A stretch of DNA of 64,000 nucleotides from positions 29,100 through 93,099 of the forward strand of contig NZ_JANIPJ010000024.1 of NCBI RefSeq assembly GCF_024623455.1, read 5' to 3'. A model generated the notes under the pieces. The model searched no databases. It had not been told where the DNA came from and saw only the letters and a program-made list of their open reading frames with translations. Source of the stretch: Paenibacillus soyae (GTDB taxonomy: Bacteria; Bacillota; Bacilli; Paenibacillales; Paenibacillaceae). The first letter of the stretch is position 1; every line of letters starts with the position of its first letter. Position numbers and translations under genes: made by a program. Positions 43,491 through 52,846 of this stretch are shown piece after piece.

Positions 43491-43660
43491 CAAAATGAGG
43501 AAACATCCATTGACAGACCTATCTAACAAGAGTAAATTAAATCTTAATCAAATGAATTTATCCGTTTTGGTTAAAGCTATAGGTAAGCGACTCCCCAACT
43601 TTGTGCATCATTTCACAAAGTCAGGCGAGTGGATTGCCGCAGGTTTTTTATAAAAATATG

Positions 43661-43863
43661 ACTCAAAAAGTCTGCTTTTCAGCACCGAGAAGATTGGATG
43701 AAGCTAGGAAGTGAGGAGCGGAGCGTAGTGGAGCTACGTGAGCACCTCAAATGTTTCCGAAGGAAACATACTTCGTAAGCATACGCTGTTCCGGCTGAAT
43801 TCAATATTCGATGTCGAATTAACTTTCAGTTTTACCTCGTGATCAAAAGTAGGCTTTTTGAGT
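43661..43863 (+). repeat. Structured repeat family 1, copy C (203 bp), next to nadA
   Basis: Ends ACTCAAAAAGTCTGCTTTTC and 43841-43863 pair along about 19 bases; relative to copies A and B, the outer two pairs changed from G-C, T-A to A-T, C-G. The GAGG...CCTC hairpin, the GTTTCC-GAA-GGAAAC hairpin and ATTCGATGTCGAAT are all kept. The right end is eight bases before the nadA ribosome binding site AAGGAG. 43491-43660 shows no gene I can support. Confidence 0.84.
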
Positions 43864-43886
43864 TTCCTTATAAGGAGTGGTTGATA

Positions 43887-44825
43887 GTGGAGGCTTTGGC
43901 ATTGGAACGCAAGGCAGAGCAGAATCGCGAGCTGCGCGAACGGCTGATGCAATTAAAGAAAGAACGGAACGCCATTATTCTTGCCCATTATTATCAGCGT
44001 GACGAAATTCAGGATGTGGCCGACTTCCGCGGCGACTCCTTCCTGCTTGCGCAGAAAGCGGCGCAGACGGACGCCGAAGTGATCGTGTTCTGCGGCGTGC
44101 ACTTCATGGGAGAGAGCGCGAAAATTCTCGCTCCGAATAAGACGGTTATCATTCCCGACGAGCGCGCAGGCTGCCCGATGGCGGACATGGTGAACGTGGA
44201 TGGTCTTCGCAAGCTGAAGGCGCAGCACCCGAACGCGAAGGTCGTCACGTATATCAACTCTTCGGCCGAGATCAAGGCGGAGACCGATATTTGCTGTACT
44301 TCCGCCAACGCGGTGAAGGTCGTGAATTCGGTCGAAGGCGACGAAGTAATCTGGGTGCCGGACAAAAACCTGGGCCATTACGTGCAGCAGCACACCGATA
44401 AGAAGATGATCATCTGGGAAGGCTACTGCAATACGCATGACATGCTTACGGTGAAAGACGTCGAGGAGATGAAGGCGAAGTACCCGAACGCGCAATTCGT
44501 CGTGCATCCGGAATGCCGTCCGGAAGTCGTGGAGCTTGGCGACTTCGTCGGCAGCACAACAGCCATCATCAAATACTGCAAGGAATCCGATTGCCAGGAA
44601 TTTATCGTGGGAACCGAGGATGGAACAGGGTACCAGCTGAGACTGGACAGCCCGAACAAGACCTTCCATTTCGCGTCGAAATACTTGGTATGTCCGAACA
44701 TGAAGGTGAACAATTTGAAGAAGCTCGTCAAAGCGCTGGAGACGATGCAGCCTCAAATTTACGTTCCGCCTGCGGTTGCGGACAAAGCCCGTTTGTCATT
44801 GGAGCGCATGCTGCTGGTGAAGTAG
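43887..44825 (+). CDS. nadA: Quinolinate synthase A
   Basis: 312 residues from GTG 43887, placed nine bases after AAGGAG; TTG 43881 is closer than ideal. NAIILAHYYQRDEIQDVADF starts the enzyme; cysteines in VFCGVHFMGE, CCTSANA and LVCPNMK bind the 4Fe-4S cluster. It condenses iminoaspartate (from NadB) with dihydroxyacetone phosphate to quinolinate. First gene of nadA-nadB-nadC-coaX. In B. subtilis the operon is repressed by NadR (YrxA); the leader here is occupied by repeat copy C. Confidence 0.96.
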   Translation: MEALALERKAEQNRELRERLMQLKKERNAIILAHYYQRDEIQDVADFRGDSFLLAQKAAQTDAEVIVFCGVHFMGESAKILAPNKTVIIPDERAGCPMADMVNVDGLRKLKAQHPNAKVVTYINSSAEIKAETDICCTSANAVKVVNSVEGDEVIWVPDKNLGHYVQQHTDKKMIIWEGYCNTHDMLTVKDVEEMKAKYPNAQFVVHPECRPEVVELGDFVGSTTAIIKYCKESDCQEFIVGTEDGTGYQLRLDSPNKTFHFASKYLVCPNMKVNNLKKLVKALETMQPQIYVPPAVADKARLSLERMLLVK

Positions 44826-44883
44826 CATGCGCTGCTTCCATGCCCGCAAACCGATATGCAGCTAACAATTGGAGGATTGAAGC

Positions 44884-46497
44884 ATGATCCCAAGATATTT
44901 GGTCGATGTGGAGCTGGATCAGCTGCCCGTCTTGGATAAGGACGTTATCGTCATTGGGGCCGGCATTGCCGGTCTTTTTACCGCTATTAGGGCAAGCAAG
45001 CATCATGATGTGCTGATGATTACCAAAAAATCATTGCTCGACAGCAATACGCGTTATGCGCAGGGAGGAATCGCCGCCGTGTTCTCGGATGAGGACTCTC
45101 CTGCTTATCATCGTCAGGATACGCTAATTGCGGGCGCGGGCCTATGCGATCATGAAGCCGTGGACGTCCTTGTGCACGAAGGTCCGCGCGGCGTCCAGAG
45201 CCTCATCAACATGGGGACGCAATTCGATCTGGAGAACGGAGAGTTCGCCCTCACCAAAGAAGGCGCGCACAGCCAGCGCCGCATCCTGCACGCGAATGGC
45301 GATGCGACGGGCTTCGAGATCGTTCGCGCATTGTCGGAAAATGCGGTTTCCAATCCGCGGATCGAGGTATGGGATGATCATTTTGTCATCGATTTGGTGA
45401 CGGAAGACGGCGAATGCTGCGGAGCGATCGTACAGAAGCCGAGCGGCGAACGGCTATTCGTGCGCGGCAAAGCGACGGTTCTGTGCTCCGGAGGATCCGG
45501 ACAGCTCTATCGCTACACGACCAACCCCGAGGTTGCGACCGGAGACGGCGTCGCCATGGCTTATCGGGCGGGCGCCTACATACGGGACATGGAATTTATT
45601 CAATTCCATCCGACCTCGCTCTGCTATCCGGGCGCTCCAAGATTCCTCATATCCGAGGCCGTGCGCGGCGAAGGGGCGGTTCTGAGGAACATCAAAGGCG
45701 AGCGGTTCATGGAGCGTTATCACGAGCAGTTGGAGCTTGCTCCCCGTGACGTAGTGGCCAGGGCCATCGTCAGCGAAATGGAGGAGACGAAGTCGACCTT
45801 CGTCTATATCGATATTACGCATGAATCGGCGGAGATGGTGAAGCATCGCTTCCCCACTATTTATGAATACTGTCTAAAATACGGCCTCGACCTCACCGCC
45901 GATTGGATTCCCGTCGCACCTGCCATGCATTATATGATGGGCGGCGTGCGGACCGATCTGAACGGAGAGACGAACATCAAGCGGCTGTTCGCGTGCGGAG
46001 AGGTGTCATCGACAGGCGTGCATGGCGCCAATAGGCTCGCGAGCAATTCGCTGTCCGAGGCTATCGTGTTCGGCCGCCGGATTGTGAAGCGGATCGACGG
46101 GCTGCCGCCGCTGCAGGCGAAGCCGAACGTTCGCAACGAACAAGAGCGCATTAGCGCTCCGATCCAGGCCGTCGTCGAACGCCGCCTCAAGCTGCAGAAA
46201 ATTATGGTCCGGTACGCGGGGCTCAGACGGAACGAGAACGGGCTGAAGAAAGGGTACGAGGAGCTGAAGCGGCAGCTTCCTATCTTCCAGTCTATTCTGA
46301 CGCAGAAGGAAGAATTCGAATTCGCGAATTTGCTGACCTGCGCATTACTGACGACGGAGGCGGCGCTGCAACGCGAGGAGAGCCGCGGGGCACATTATAG
46401 AGAGGACTTCCCGACGCGGGACGACCTCGTATGGCGGAAGCACACCGTGCTGCACAGAACGCAAGGAATAACCGAGGAGCGGATAGAAGATGTTTGA
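44884..46497 (+). CDS. nadB: L-aspartate oxidase
   Basis: 537 residues. FAD-binding Rossmann motif VIVIGAGIAGLFTAIRAS, then SLLDSNTRYAQGGIAAVFSD and HGANRLASNSLSEAIVFG, all characteristic. It oxidises L-aspartate to iminoaspartate, passed to NadA. GGAGGATTGAAGC precedes the ATG. It overlaps nadC by 8 bases. Confidence 0.97.
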   Translation: MIPRYLVDVELDQLPVLDKDVIVIGAGIAGLFTAIRASKHHDVLMITKKSLLDSNTRYAQGGIAAVFSDEDSPAYHRQDTLIAGAGLCDHEAVDVLVHEGPRGVQSLINMGTQFDLENGEFALTKEGAHSQRRILHANGDATGFEIVRALSENAVSNPRIEVWDDHFVIDLVTEDGECCGAIVQKPSGERLFVRGKATVLCSGGSGQLYRYTTNPEVATGDGVAMAYRAGAYIRDMEFIQFHPTSLCYPGAPRFLISEAVRGEGAVLRNIKGERFMERYHEQLELAPRDVVARAIVSEMEETKSTFVYIDITHESAEMVKHRFPTIYEYCLKYGLDLTADWIPVAPAMHYMMGGVRTDLNGETNIKRLFACGEVSSTGVHGANRLASNSLSEAIVFGRRIVKRIDGLPPLQAKPNVRNEQERISAPIQAVVERRLKLQKIMVRYAGLRRNENGLKKGYEELKRQLPIFQSILTQKEEFEFANLLTCALLTTEAALQREESRGAHYREDFPTRDDLVWRKHTVLHRTQGITEERIEDV

Positions 46498-47374
46498 ATG
46501 GACGACTGGCGGCTATGACGCGGCGCTTCGCGAGCAGATCGGAAGATGGCTGGCGGAGGATATCGGAAGCGGGGACATCACGACGGAGACGACCATCCAG
46601 CGAGGCTCGAAGTCGAAGGCCGTCATCCATGTGAAGGATACCGGCATTATTGCGGGCATTCCCGTTGCTAGGCTCGTTTTTGACGTGGTAGATCCTGAGC
46701 TTACGTTCCGGGCGCTCGCGGAAGATGGCGATTCCGTCACCAAAGGAACGGTTATTATAGAAGTGGAAGGCAGCACGCACAGCATACTGACCGGGGAGCG
46801 CCTCGCTCTTAATCTGATGCAGCGCTTGTCCGGCATCGCCACGAAGACGAAGGCTTTCGTCGACGCGCTGCAGGGGCTGCCTGTCCGTCTGGTCGATACT
46901 CGGAAGACGACCCCGGGTCATCGCCTGCTGGAGAAATACGCGGTGCGCGTAGGCGGCGGATCGAACCATCGCTTCGGTCTGTATGATGCGGTAATGATCA
47001 AGGATAATCATATCAAAGGCGCGGGCGGCATTACGGAAGCCGTGTCGTCGGCCCGAAGGCAAATTCCGCATACGATGAAGATCGAAGTGGAGACGGAGTC
47101 TCTAGCCCAAGTAGAAGAAGTGTTGGACTGCGGCGCGGATATTATCATGCTGGATAACATGCCTCACGACATGATGAGGGAAGCGGTGGCGCGCATTAAA
47201 GCAAGATCGCCGCATGTCATCGTGGAAGCCTCGGGCGGCGTTACGCTATCCACCATTCACGGCATCGCGGCCTGCGGCGTCGACGTCATCTCCGTCGGCG
47301 GCCTTACGTATTCGTTCCAAGCTCTGGACATCAGCCTTGACCTGAACGAGAAGAAGGAGGTCGGGCGCGGATGA
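46490..47374 (+). CDS. nadC: Nicotinate-nucleotide pyrophosphorylase (carboxylating)
   Basis: 294 residues. EDIGSGDITTETTI at the N-terminus and VDTRKTTPGHRLLEKYAVRV with GGGSNHRFGLYD mark quinolinate phosphoribosyltransferase. It turns quinolinate and PRPP into nicotinate mononucleotide. Overlaps nadB before it by 8 bases and coaX after it by four (ATGA), so translation is coupled across the operon. Confidence 0.97.
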   Translation: MFEWTTGGYDAALREQIGRWLAEDIGSGDITTETTIQRGSKSKAVIHVKDTGIIAGIPVARLVFDVVDPELTFRALAEDGDSVTKGTVIIEVEGSTHSILTGERLALNLMQRLSGIATKTKAFVDALQGLPVRLVDTRKTTPGHRLLEKYAVRVGGGSNHRFGLYDAVMIKDNHIKGAGGITEAVSSARRQIPHTMKIEVETESLAQVEEVLDCGADIIMLDNMPHDMMREAVARIKARSPHVIVEASGGVTLSTIHGIAACGVDVISVGGLTYSFQALDISLDLNEKKEVGRG

Positions 47375-48144
47375 TTCTGGTCATCGACGTAGGCAATACG
47401 AATATCGTGCTCGGCATCTACCGGGGCAAGGAGCTGCTGCATCATTGGCGGCTCAGCACGAACCGGTCCGCCACGGTGGACGAATACGGGATGAACATCC
47501 ATAATCTGTTTAGCTACGCAGGACTGAAGGTGGACGAGGTTGAAGGAGTCATTATCTCCTCTGTCGTGCCTCCGCTCATGCGCACACTTGAGCAGCTTTG
47601 CCTGAAATACGTGAGGAAAAATCCGCTCGTCGTCGGCCCTGGCGTCAAGACGGGCCTCAATATCCGTTATGAAAATCCGCGGGAGGTCGGCGCGGATCGC
47701 ATTGTCAATTCCGTAGCCGGCATCGAGAAGTACGGCACGCCGCTTATCGTAGTCGACTTCGGCACGGCGACGACGTTCGATTACGTCGATCCGAGCGGAA
47801 GCTATCTCGGCGGCGCGATCGTGCCGGGCATAGGCATATCGACGGAGGCGCTGTACCAGCGCGCGGCCAAGCTGCCGCGCATTGAGCTGGCGAAGCCGAA
47901 GAGCGTCATTGGCCGCAATCCGGTAACGTCGATGCAGGCTGGCATTATTTTTGGCTATGCGGGACAGGTGGACGGCATCGTGAACCGGATCAAGTCCGAG
48001 TTCGGCGTCTCTCCGAGAGTTGTGGCGACGGGCGGCCTGGCCGAGCTGATCGCCGCGGAATCGGAGACGATCGAGGAAGTGGATCCGCTGCTCACGCTGG
48101 AAGGTCTTAGATTGATCTACGAACGCAATCAGGAGGGTTCATAA
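47371..48144 (+). CDS. coaX: Type III pantothenate kinase
   Basis: 257 residues. ILVIDVGNTNIVLGIYRGKE gives the ATP-binding P-loop of the ASKHA fold; GADRIVNSVAG and VDFGTATTFDYVD hold the substrate and catalytic aspartates. It phosphorylates pantothenate as the first step of CoA synthesis; type III enzymes are insensitive to CoA feedback. Start overlaps nadC. Joining NAD and CoA genes in one transcription unit is common in this lineage. Confidence 0.96.
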   Translation: MILVIDVGNTNIVLGIYRGKELLHHWRLSTNRSATVDEYGMNIHNLFSYAGLKVDEVEGVIISSVVPPLMRTLEQLCLKYVRKNPLVVGPGVKTGLNIRYENPREVGADRIVNSVAGIEKYGTPLIVVDFGTATTFDYVDPSGSYLGGAIVPGIGISTEALYQRAAKLPRIELAKPKSVIGRNPVTSMQAGIIFGYAGQVDGIVNRIKSEFGVSPRVVATGGLAELIAAESETIEEVDPLLTLEGLRLIYERNQEGS

Positions 48145-48145
48145 T

Positions 48146-49051
48146 ATGGAAGAACAGCTGCAGGACGTGCTCGTCCGCGGAACGGCGTGGAATGGGAAGA
48201 TCCGGGTGTTCGCCGTCCGCACGACGAATATCGTGGAGGAGCTTCGCCGTCGTCACGACACGTTCCCGACCGCAACGGCGGCCCTTGGCCGCACGCTGTC
48301 CGTCGGCGCGATGATGGGCGCGATGTTGAAAGGAAAAGAAAGGCTGACGATTCAAGTGAAGGGCGACGGGCCGATTGGCCAAATCGTAGTGGACGCGAAC
48401 GCGGCCGGCGAGCTGAGAGGCTTCGTCGACAATCCGCAGGCCCATCATGGCAGCAATGACAAGGGCAAGCTGGACGTAGCGGGTGCCGTGGGCACGTCGG
48501 GCAACATCTACGTAACCAAGGATTTGGGGCTCAAAGAGCCGTATCGCGGCAGCGTGCCGATCGTGTCGGGCGAGCTCGCCGAAGATTTCACCTACTATTT
48601 CGCGGTATCGGAGCAGACGCCTTCGGCGGTTGGCGTGGGGGTGCTCGTCGAAAACAATAATTCCGTGCTTCAAGCGGGAGGATTCATCGTGCAGCTTCTG
48701 CCGGGTCTGACGGACGCGGAAATTACGAGGCTGGAGCAGGCGATCGCCGGCATGCCGACGGTAACCACGCTGATGGCGCAAGGAGCGACGCCGGAAGATC
48801 TGCTGAAGCGGGTCGTCGGCGAAGAGGACTTGGTCATCCACGATACGATGCCGCTTACGTTTAAGTGCCAGTGCTCGGAGGAGAAGGTCGAGCAGACGCT
48901 TATCAGTCTCGGGGAGGCCGAGCTGCGCGGCATTATCGAAGAGGATGGGAAGGCCGAGGTCGTCTGCCATTTCTGCAACGAGGCCTACGTATTCGGACGG
49001 GATAAGCTGGAGCAGCTTCTGGAGCAGGCGAAGGCGAATCCGATTCAATGA
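48146..49051 (+). CDS. hslO: Redox-regulated chaperone Hsp33
   Basis: 301 residues. LQDVLVRGTAWNGKIRVFAV opens the chaperone domain; the C-terminal redox switch has FKCQCSE and EVVCHFCNEAYVF, the CxC...CxxC zinc centre. Zinc release on oxidation turns the protein into an active holdase. AATCAGGAGGGTTCATA across the coaX stop is the ribosome binding region; only one base separates the genes. Gene order matches B. subtilis yacC. Confidence 0.97.
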   Translation: MEEQLQDVLVRGTAWNGKIRVFAVRTTNIVEELRRRHDTFPTATAALGRTLSVGAMMGAMLKGKERLTIQVKGDGPIGQIVVDANAAGELRGFVDNPQAHHGSNDKGKLDVAGAVGTSGNIYVTKDLGLKEPYRGSVPIVSGELAEDFTYYFAVSEQTPSAVGVGVLVENNNSVLQAGGFIVQLLPGLTDAEITRLEQAIAGMPTVTTLMAQGATPEDLLKRVVGEEDLVIHDTMPLTFKCQCSEEKVEQTLISLGEAELRGIIEEDGKAEVVCHFCNEAYVFGRDKLEQLLEQAKANPIQ

Positions 49052-49070
49052 GGGAAGGGCAGTCCGGGCC

Positions 49071-50000
49071 ATGAAGAGAAACGAGGTTCTGAAGACGGTT
49101 GTCATCCTTCAAGCCGTCTGCATGATCGCTCTTGCCGGCTTCGTGATGGCGAAGGCATGGCCGCTGCCGAGCGCGAACGGCAATGTGCGGGATACGGAGG
49201 AGCAGGACGACGGGGCCGTGGCGGTGGTCGGCAACCAGGTGATCTCGAAGGATAGGCTGACGGAGGAATTGATAGAGCAGTACGGCGATGCCGTGCTCCG
49301 GCAGCTGATGATTAGGCAGGCTATCGAGCTGGAAGCGGAAGCATCCGGACTTGCGGTCGCGCAGGAGGAAGCGAATGACGAGCTGAAGCGATCGGCTGAA
49401 GGCTACGAGAACGAAGAGCAGTTTTTTGACGTGATGAAGGAGCAGCTGGGCATGTCGAGACAGCAAGTGATGGAAGACATTCGGTACCGGCTGCTGCTTC
49501 AGAAAATAGCGGTAAAGGACATCCCCGTCTCCGATGAGGAAGTCCGGCAATACATCGAGGATCATCCCGAACGGTTCGGCGAGAAGCGGCAGTACCATCT
49601 GCTGTGGATCGTGACGGCGACCCGGGCACAGGCCGAGAACATCCTAAGCAGGCTGGAGAGCGGAGAAGACTTCTCCGAGCTCGCAGGTACTTATTCCATA
49701 GATGAATTTACGTCGCAGAGCGGGGGAGACCTGGGTCTCGTCGATGCCGACGATCCGTTCTACGACGAGGCGGTCCTATCGGCTGCGTCCGGCATGGCCA
49801 TCGCGGAAATAGCCGGCCCTATCGAGCTGGAAGAGGGCTATGCCGTTATCGAGCTCGCCGGCACGAGATCAACCGCCGCTCTGACCGGCGAACGATTGCT
49901 TGAGCTTGCGCGCAAGGAGCTTGCCCTTGAGCGGGCCAAGCCTCAGCAGGAATTGGAAGACGAGCTTCTGTCCCGCTATGACGCGGCCATAATGAAGTAG
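49071..50000 (+). CDS. Membrane-anchored parvulin-type peptidyl-prolyl isomerase (YacD-like)
   Basis: 309 residues from ATG 49071. One membrane helix near the N-terminus (about 8-28), a SurA/PrsA-like helical chaperone region (about 45-165), and a parvulin domain about 170-270 (YHLLWIVTATRAQAENILSR, then SGGDLGLVDADDPFYDEAVL). No lipobox cysteine, so it is anchored by the helix, unlike PrsA. It probably helps fold exported proteins. The position between hslO and cysK identifies it with B. subtilis YacD. An upstream in-frame start at 48945 lies inside hslO. Confidence 0.9.
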   Translation: MKRNEVLKTVVILQAVCMIALAGFVMAKAWPLPSANGNVRDTEEQDDGAVAVVGNQVISKDRLTEELIEQYGDAVLRQLMIRQAIELEAEASGLAVAQEEANDELKRSAEGYENEEQFFDVMKEQLGMSRQQVMEDIRYRLLLQKIAVKDIPVSDEEVRQYIEDHPERFGEKRQYHLLWIVTATRAQAENILSRLESGEDFSELAGTYSIDEFTSQSGGDLGLVDADDPFYDEAVLSAASGMAIAEIAGPIELEEGYAVIELAGTRSTAALTGERLLELARKELALERAKPQQELEDELLSRYDAAIMK

Positions 50001-50052
50001 CCGCGCGATTGATAACGTTTTCCTGTTTCCGCTCGAAACGGGAAAGATGCTA

Positions 50053-50081
50053 TTGACAATAGAAGCGCGACATTGATAAGA
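50053..50081 (+). promoter_or_regulatory. Possible promoter of cysK
   Basis: TTGACA (50053-50058) with a TGATAAGAT stretch 16-18 bases downstream; the -10 is poor. No T-box or S-box is apparent. Confidence 0.45.
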
Positions 50082-50134
50082 TGGAAGTAATCAAAACCAA
50101 CTATTTTAGTCGGAATAAGGAGGCCTTTTTTCCC

Positions 50135-51076
50135 ATGGCGAAAATCGTGCAAAGCGTTACTGAACTGATCGGAGATACACCCCTCGTACGTTTGAACCGT
50201 CTTGTGCCTGAAGACAGCGCGGAGATTTACGTGAAGCTGGAGTACCAGAACCCGGGTGCCAGCGTCAAAGACCGCATCGCCATCAGCATGATCGAAGTGG
50301 CGGAGCAAGAAGGCCGCATTAAACCAGGCGAGTCGACAATCGTCGAGCCTACAAGCGGCAACACGGGCATCGGTCTGGCTATGGTAGCCGCAGCGAAAGG
50401 CTATAGAGCCATCCTTGTTATGCCTGAGACGATGAGCATCGAGCGCCGCAACCTGCTTCGCGCTTACGGTGCCGAGCTGGTGCTGACGCCGGGCTCCGAA
50501 GGCATGAAAGGCGCCGTTAACAAAGCGGAAGAGCTGGTAAAAGAGAACGCGAACTACTTCATGCCGCAGCAATTCGAGAACCAAGCGAACGTGAAGATTC
50601 ACCGCGAAACGACAGGTCCCGAGATCGTCGAAGCGATCAACTCCCTAGACGGCAAGCTAGACGCTTTCATTGCGGGCATCGGCACGGGCGGTACGATCTC
50701 CGGCGCAGGCGAAGTGCTGAAGAATAACTTCCCTGGCATCAAGGTGTACGCCGTTGAGCCGGCTGCATCCCCGCTGCTGTCGGGCGGCAATCCTGGTCCG
50801 CATAAGATCCAAGGCATCGGCGCGAACTTCGTGCCAGGCATCCTGAACCGCGAAATCTACGACGGCGTTATTACCGTCGAGAATGAGGACGCGTTCGACC
50901 ATGCTCGCCGCGCCGCGAAAGAAGAAGGCATTCTGTGCGGCATTTCTTCCGGCGCTGCCATCTTCGCCGCTCTGAAAGTAGCGAAGGAACTCGGCAAAGG
51001 CAAGCGCGTTGTCGCCATCGTGCCGAGCAACGGCGAACGTTACCTGAGCACGCCGCTGTTCAACTTCGAGAACTAA
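50135..51076 (+). CDS. cysK: Cysteine synthase A (O-acetylserine sulfhydrylase)
   Basis: 313 residues from ATG 50135 (AATAAGGAGG upstream). PGASVKDRIAISMIE carries the PLP lysine; EPTSGNTGIGLAMVAAAKGY is the substrate-binding loop, and GIGTGGTISGAGEVLK binds the PLP phosphate. It makes cysteine from O-acetylserine and sulfide. In B. subtilis CymR-CysK controls sulfur genes; the same moonlighting role is possible here. Codon bias suggests high expression. Own terminator follows. Confidence 0.97.
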   Translation: MAKIVQSVTELIGDTPLVRLNRLVPEDSAEIYVKLEYQNPGASVKDRIAISMIEVAEQEGRIKPGESTIVEPTSGNTGIGLAMVAAAKGYRAILVMPETMSIERRNLLRAYGAELVLTPGSEGMKGAVNKAEELVKENANYFMPQQFENQANVKIHRETTGPEIVEAINSLDGKLDAFIAGIGTGGTISGAGEVLKNNFPGIKVYAVEPAASPLLSGGNPGPHKIQGIGANFVPGILNREIYDGVITVENEDAFDHARRAAKEEGILCGISSGAAIFAALKVAKELGKGKRVVAIVPSNGERYLSTPLFNFEN

Positions 51077-51114
51077 TACCATTTGCGCGAGGCTTGCGCC
51101 ATCGCGATTGGAGG

Positions 51115-51149
51115 GCCTTCCATTCTTCGGAATGGGAGGCTTTTCTTTT
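51115..51149 (+). terminator. Terminator after cysK
   Basis: GCCTTCCATTC pairs with GAATGGGAGGC (one wobble), followed by TTTTCTTTT. Confidence 0.85.
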
Positions 51150-51206
51150 GTTCTTCGATTCTGTATACTGAGCGAAATAAAGCAAGTAGATCGGAGGGCG
51201 GGGACC

Positions 51207-52796
51207 ATGGTCACCCCTTGGGAGCAGTGGCTTCGGTGGCGCGCCGAAGAGACATACACGACGCTTCCGCTCGTGAAGGAGCTGACGCTCCGGCAGGAAG
51301 CGGGAAGCATCGTGTCGTGGGAGGAAGCATGGCAGGACGCATCGCCGTACGCGTTCGTGCTGGAGTCTGGGAAGGATGGGCGGTTCACTTACCTCGGCCT
51401 GCATCCGGACAGCGTCATTCGGGGCAAAGGCGAGCAGGCGGAATCGATCGACTTCCGGGAGTTGGACGAGCATACGCCCGAGCGCAAGCAGTGGAAGGGC
51501 AAGCCGCTTGATGTCGTGCGGGCCTGGATGAGCGACGGCCGCGGTCCGAGGCTTGCGGAGGCGGATGCGCCCAAGTGGCTTGGCGGATGCGCCGGCTTCT
51601 GGAGCTACGACATCATTCGCAGTATCGAGAAGCTTCCGTCGATCGCGGAGGATGATCTTGGGCTGCCGGATTATCTGTTCCTTCGCATGAACGAGGTTTG
51701 GATTGTCGATTACAAGAAAGCCGTCGTCTATTGCGTCGTGCATAGTCCGGTCGCCTTCGGACAGTCGGAGGAGGAGCTGAGGGAAGTATATGAACGCGCC
51801 CTCTCCCGGGCGGAAGGCATGGCCGACTACTGGCTGACCTGGTTCGAGGAAGAGAAGGCGCTGTCGAGAGCGGAGAAAGTGCGGGCAGGACGGCTTGCGC
51901 TCATTGAGAGCGGATCGCTTCAGATCGATCTCGAGGCTATCGGCGGCATTTCCTCTCCAACCTCCAAGGAAAGCTATATGAATGCGGTTCGCGCGATCCA
52001 GCGGTATATCGGCCAAGGCGACGTATTCCAGGTGAACCTGTCGCAGCGCCAGACGCGCAAGGTAGGGGTGGCGCCGGAACAGCTGTACGAGTGGCTGCGT
52101 CTAGTGAATCCGTCTCCCTATATGGGCTTCCTGCGTTGTCCGGACTTCCAGCTCGTATCGGGATCGCCGGAGCTGCTTGTGGAGCTGCGGGACCGGAAGC
52201 TGGCGACGCGCCCGATCGCGGGCACCCGCCGCAGGGGGCGGACGGAAGAAGAAGAGCGCCGGTTCGCGGAAGAGCTTCGGACGAACGAGAAGGAGCGGGC
52301 GGAGCATATTATGCTCGTCGATCTGGAGCGCAACGACCTTGGGCGGATCTCGACCTACGGCACCGTCAAGGTGAAGGAACTGATGGTCATCGAATATTAT
52401 TCGCACGTCATGCATCTTGTTTCTCAAGTCGAAGGCGAGCTGGCGGGCGGCAAGGACGCTTACGACGTCATCGCGGCCACGTTCCCCGGAGGGACGATTA
52501 CGGGCGCGCCCAAGATCCGCACGATGGAAATCATCGAGGAGCTGGAGCCGGTACGCAGGGGGCCGTATACGGGATCGATGGGATGGATTGACTACAACGG
52601 CGATATGGAATTTAATATTATTATTAGAACGATGGCCCTGAAGGACGGAGAGGTCCATATTCAGGCGGGAGCGGGCATCGTGATCGATTCGGATCCGGAA
52701 CGGGAGTACATCGAGTCGATGAGCAAGGCCAAAGCGTTGTGGAAGGCGATTGAGTACAGCGAGCGTCAGGCGGCGGATAGTCCACAGCAGCGTTAA
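51207..52796 (+). CDS. pabB: Aminodeoxychorismate synthase component I
   Basis: 529 residues from ATG 51207. The C-terminal chorismate-binding domain (about 255-515) has RPIAGTRRRGRT, ERNDLGRISTYG and the PGGTITGAPKIRTMEIIEE signature. The N-terminal half is the usual regulatory-like region. With PabA it converts chorismate and glutamine to 4-amino-4-deoxychorismate. Context (pabA, pabC, folP after it) points to folate rather than tryptophan synthesis. CGGAGGGCGGGG is upstream; the earlier in-frame start at 51108 lies in the cysK terminator. Confidence 0.95.
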   Translation: MVTPWEQWLRWRAEETYTTLPLVKELTLRQEAGSIVSWEEAWQDASPYAFVLESGKDGRFTYLGLHPDSVIRGKGEQAESIDFRELDEHTPERKQWKGKPLDVVRAWMSDGRGPRLAEADAPKWLGGCAGFWSYDIIRSIEKLPSIAEDDLGLPDYLFLRMNEVWIVDYKKAVVYCVVHSPVAFGQSEEELREVYERALSRAEGMADYWLTWFEEEKALSRAEKVRAGRLALIESGSLQIDLEAIGGISSPTSKESYMNAVRAIQRYIGQGDVFQVNLSQRQTRKVGVAPEQLYEWLRLVNPSPYMGFLRCPDFQLVSGSPELLVELRDRKLATRPIAGTRRRGRTEEEERRFAEELRTNEKERAEHIMLVDLERNDLGRISTYGTVKVKELMVIEYYSHVMHLVSQVEGELAGGKDAYDVIAATFPGGTITGAPKIRTMEIIEELEPVRRGPYTGSMGWIDYNGDMEFNIIIRTMALKDGEVHIQAGAGIVIDSDPEREYIESMSKAKALWKAIEYSERQAADSPQQR

Positions 52797-52846
52797 TGGT
52801 AGGATAGATAGACCAAATACAGGCTACGGATAAGGGGATGCGGAGC

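Noticed and set aside
43426..43653. 75-residue ORF between the VOC gene and repeat copy C
   Set aside because: Begins inside the terminator-like hairpin and lacks a ribosome binding site.
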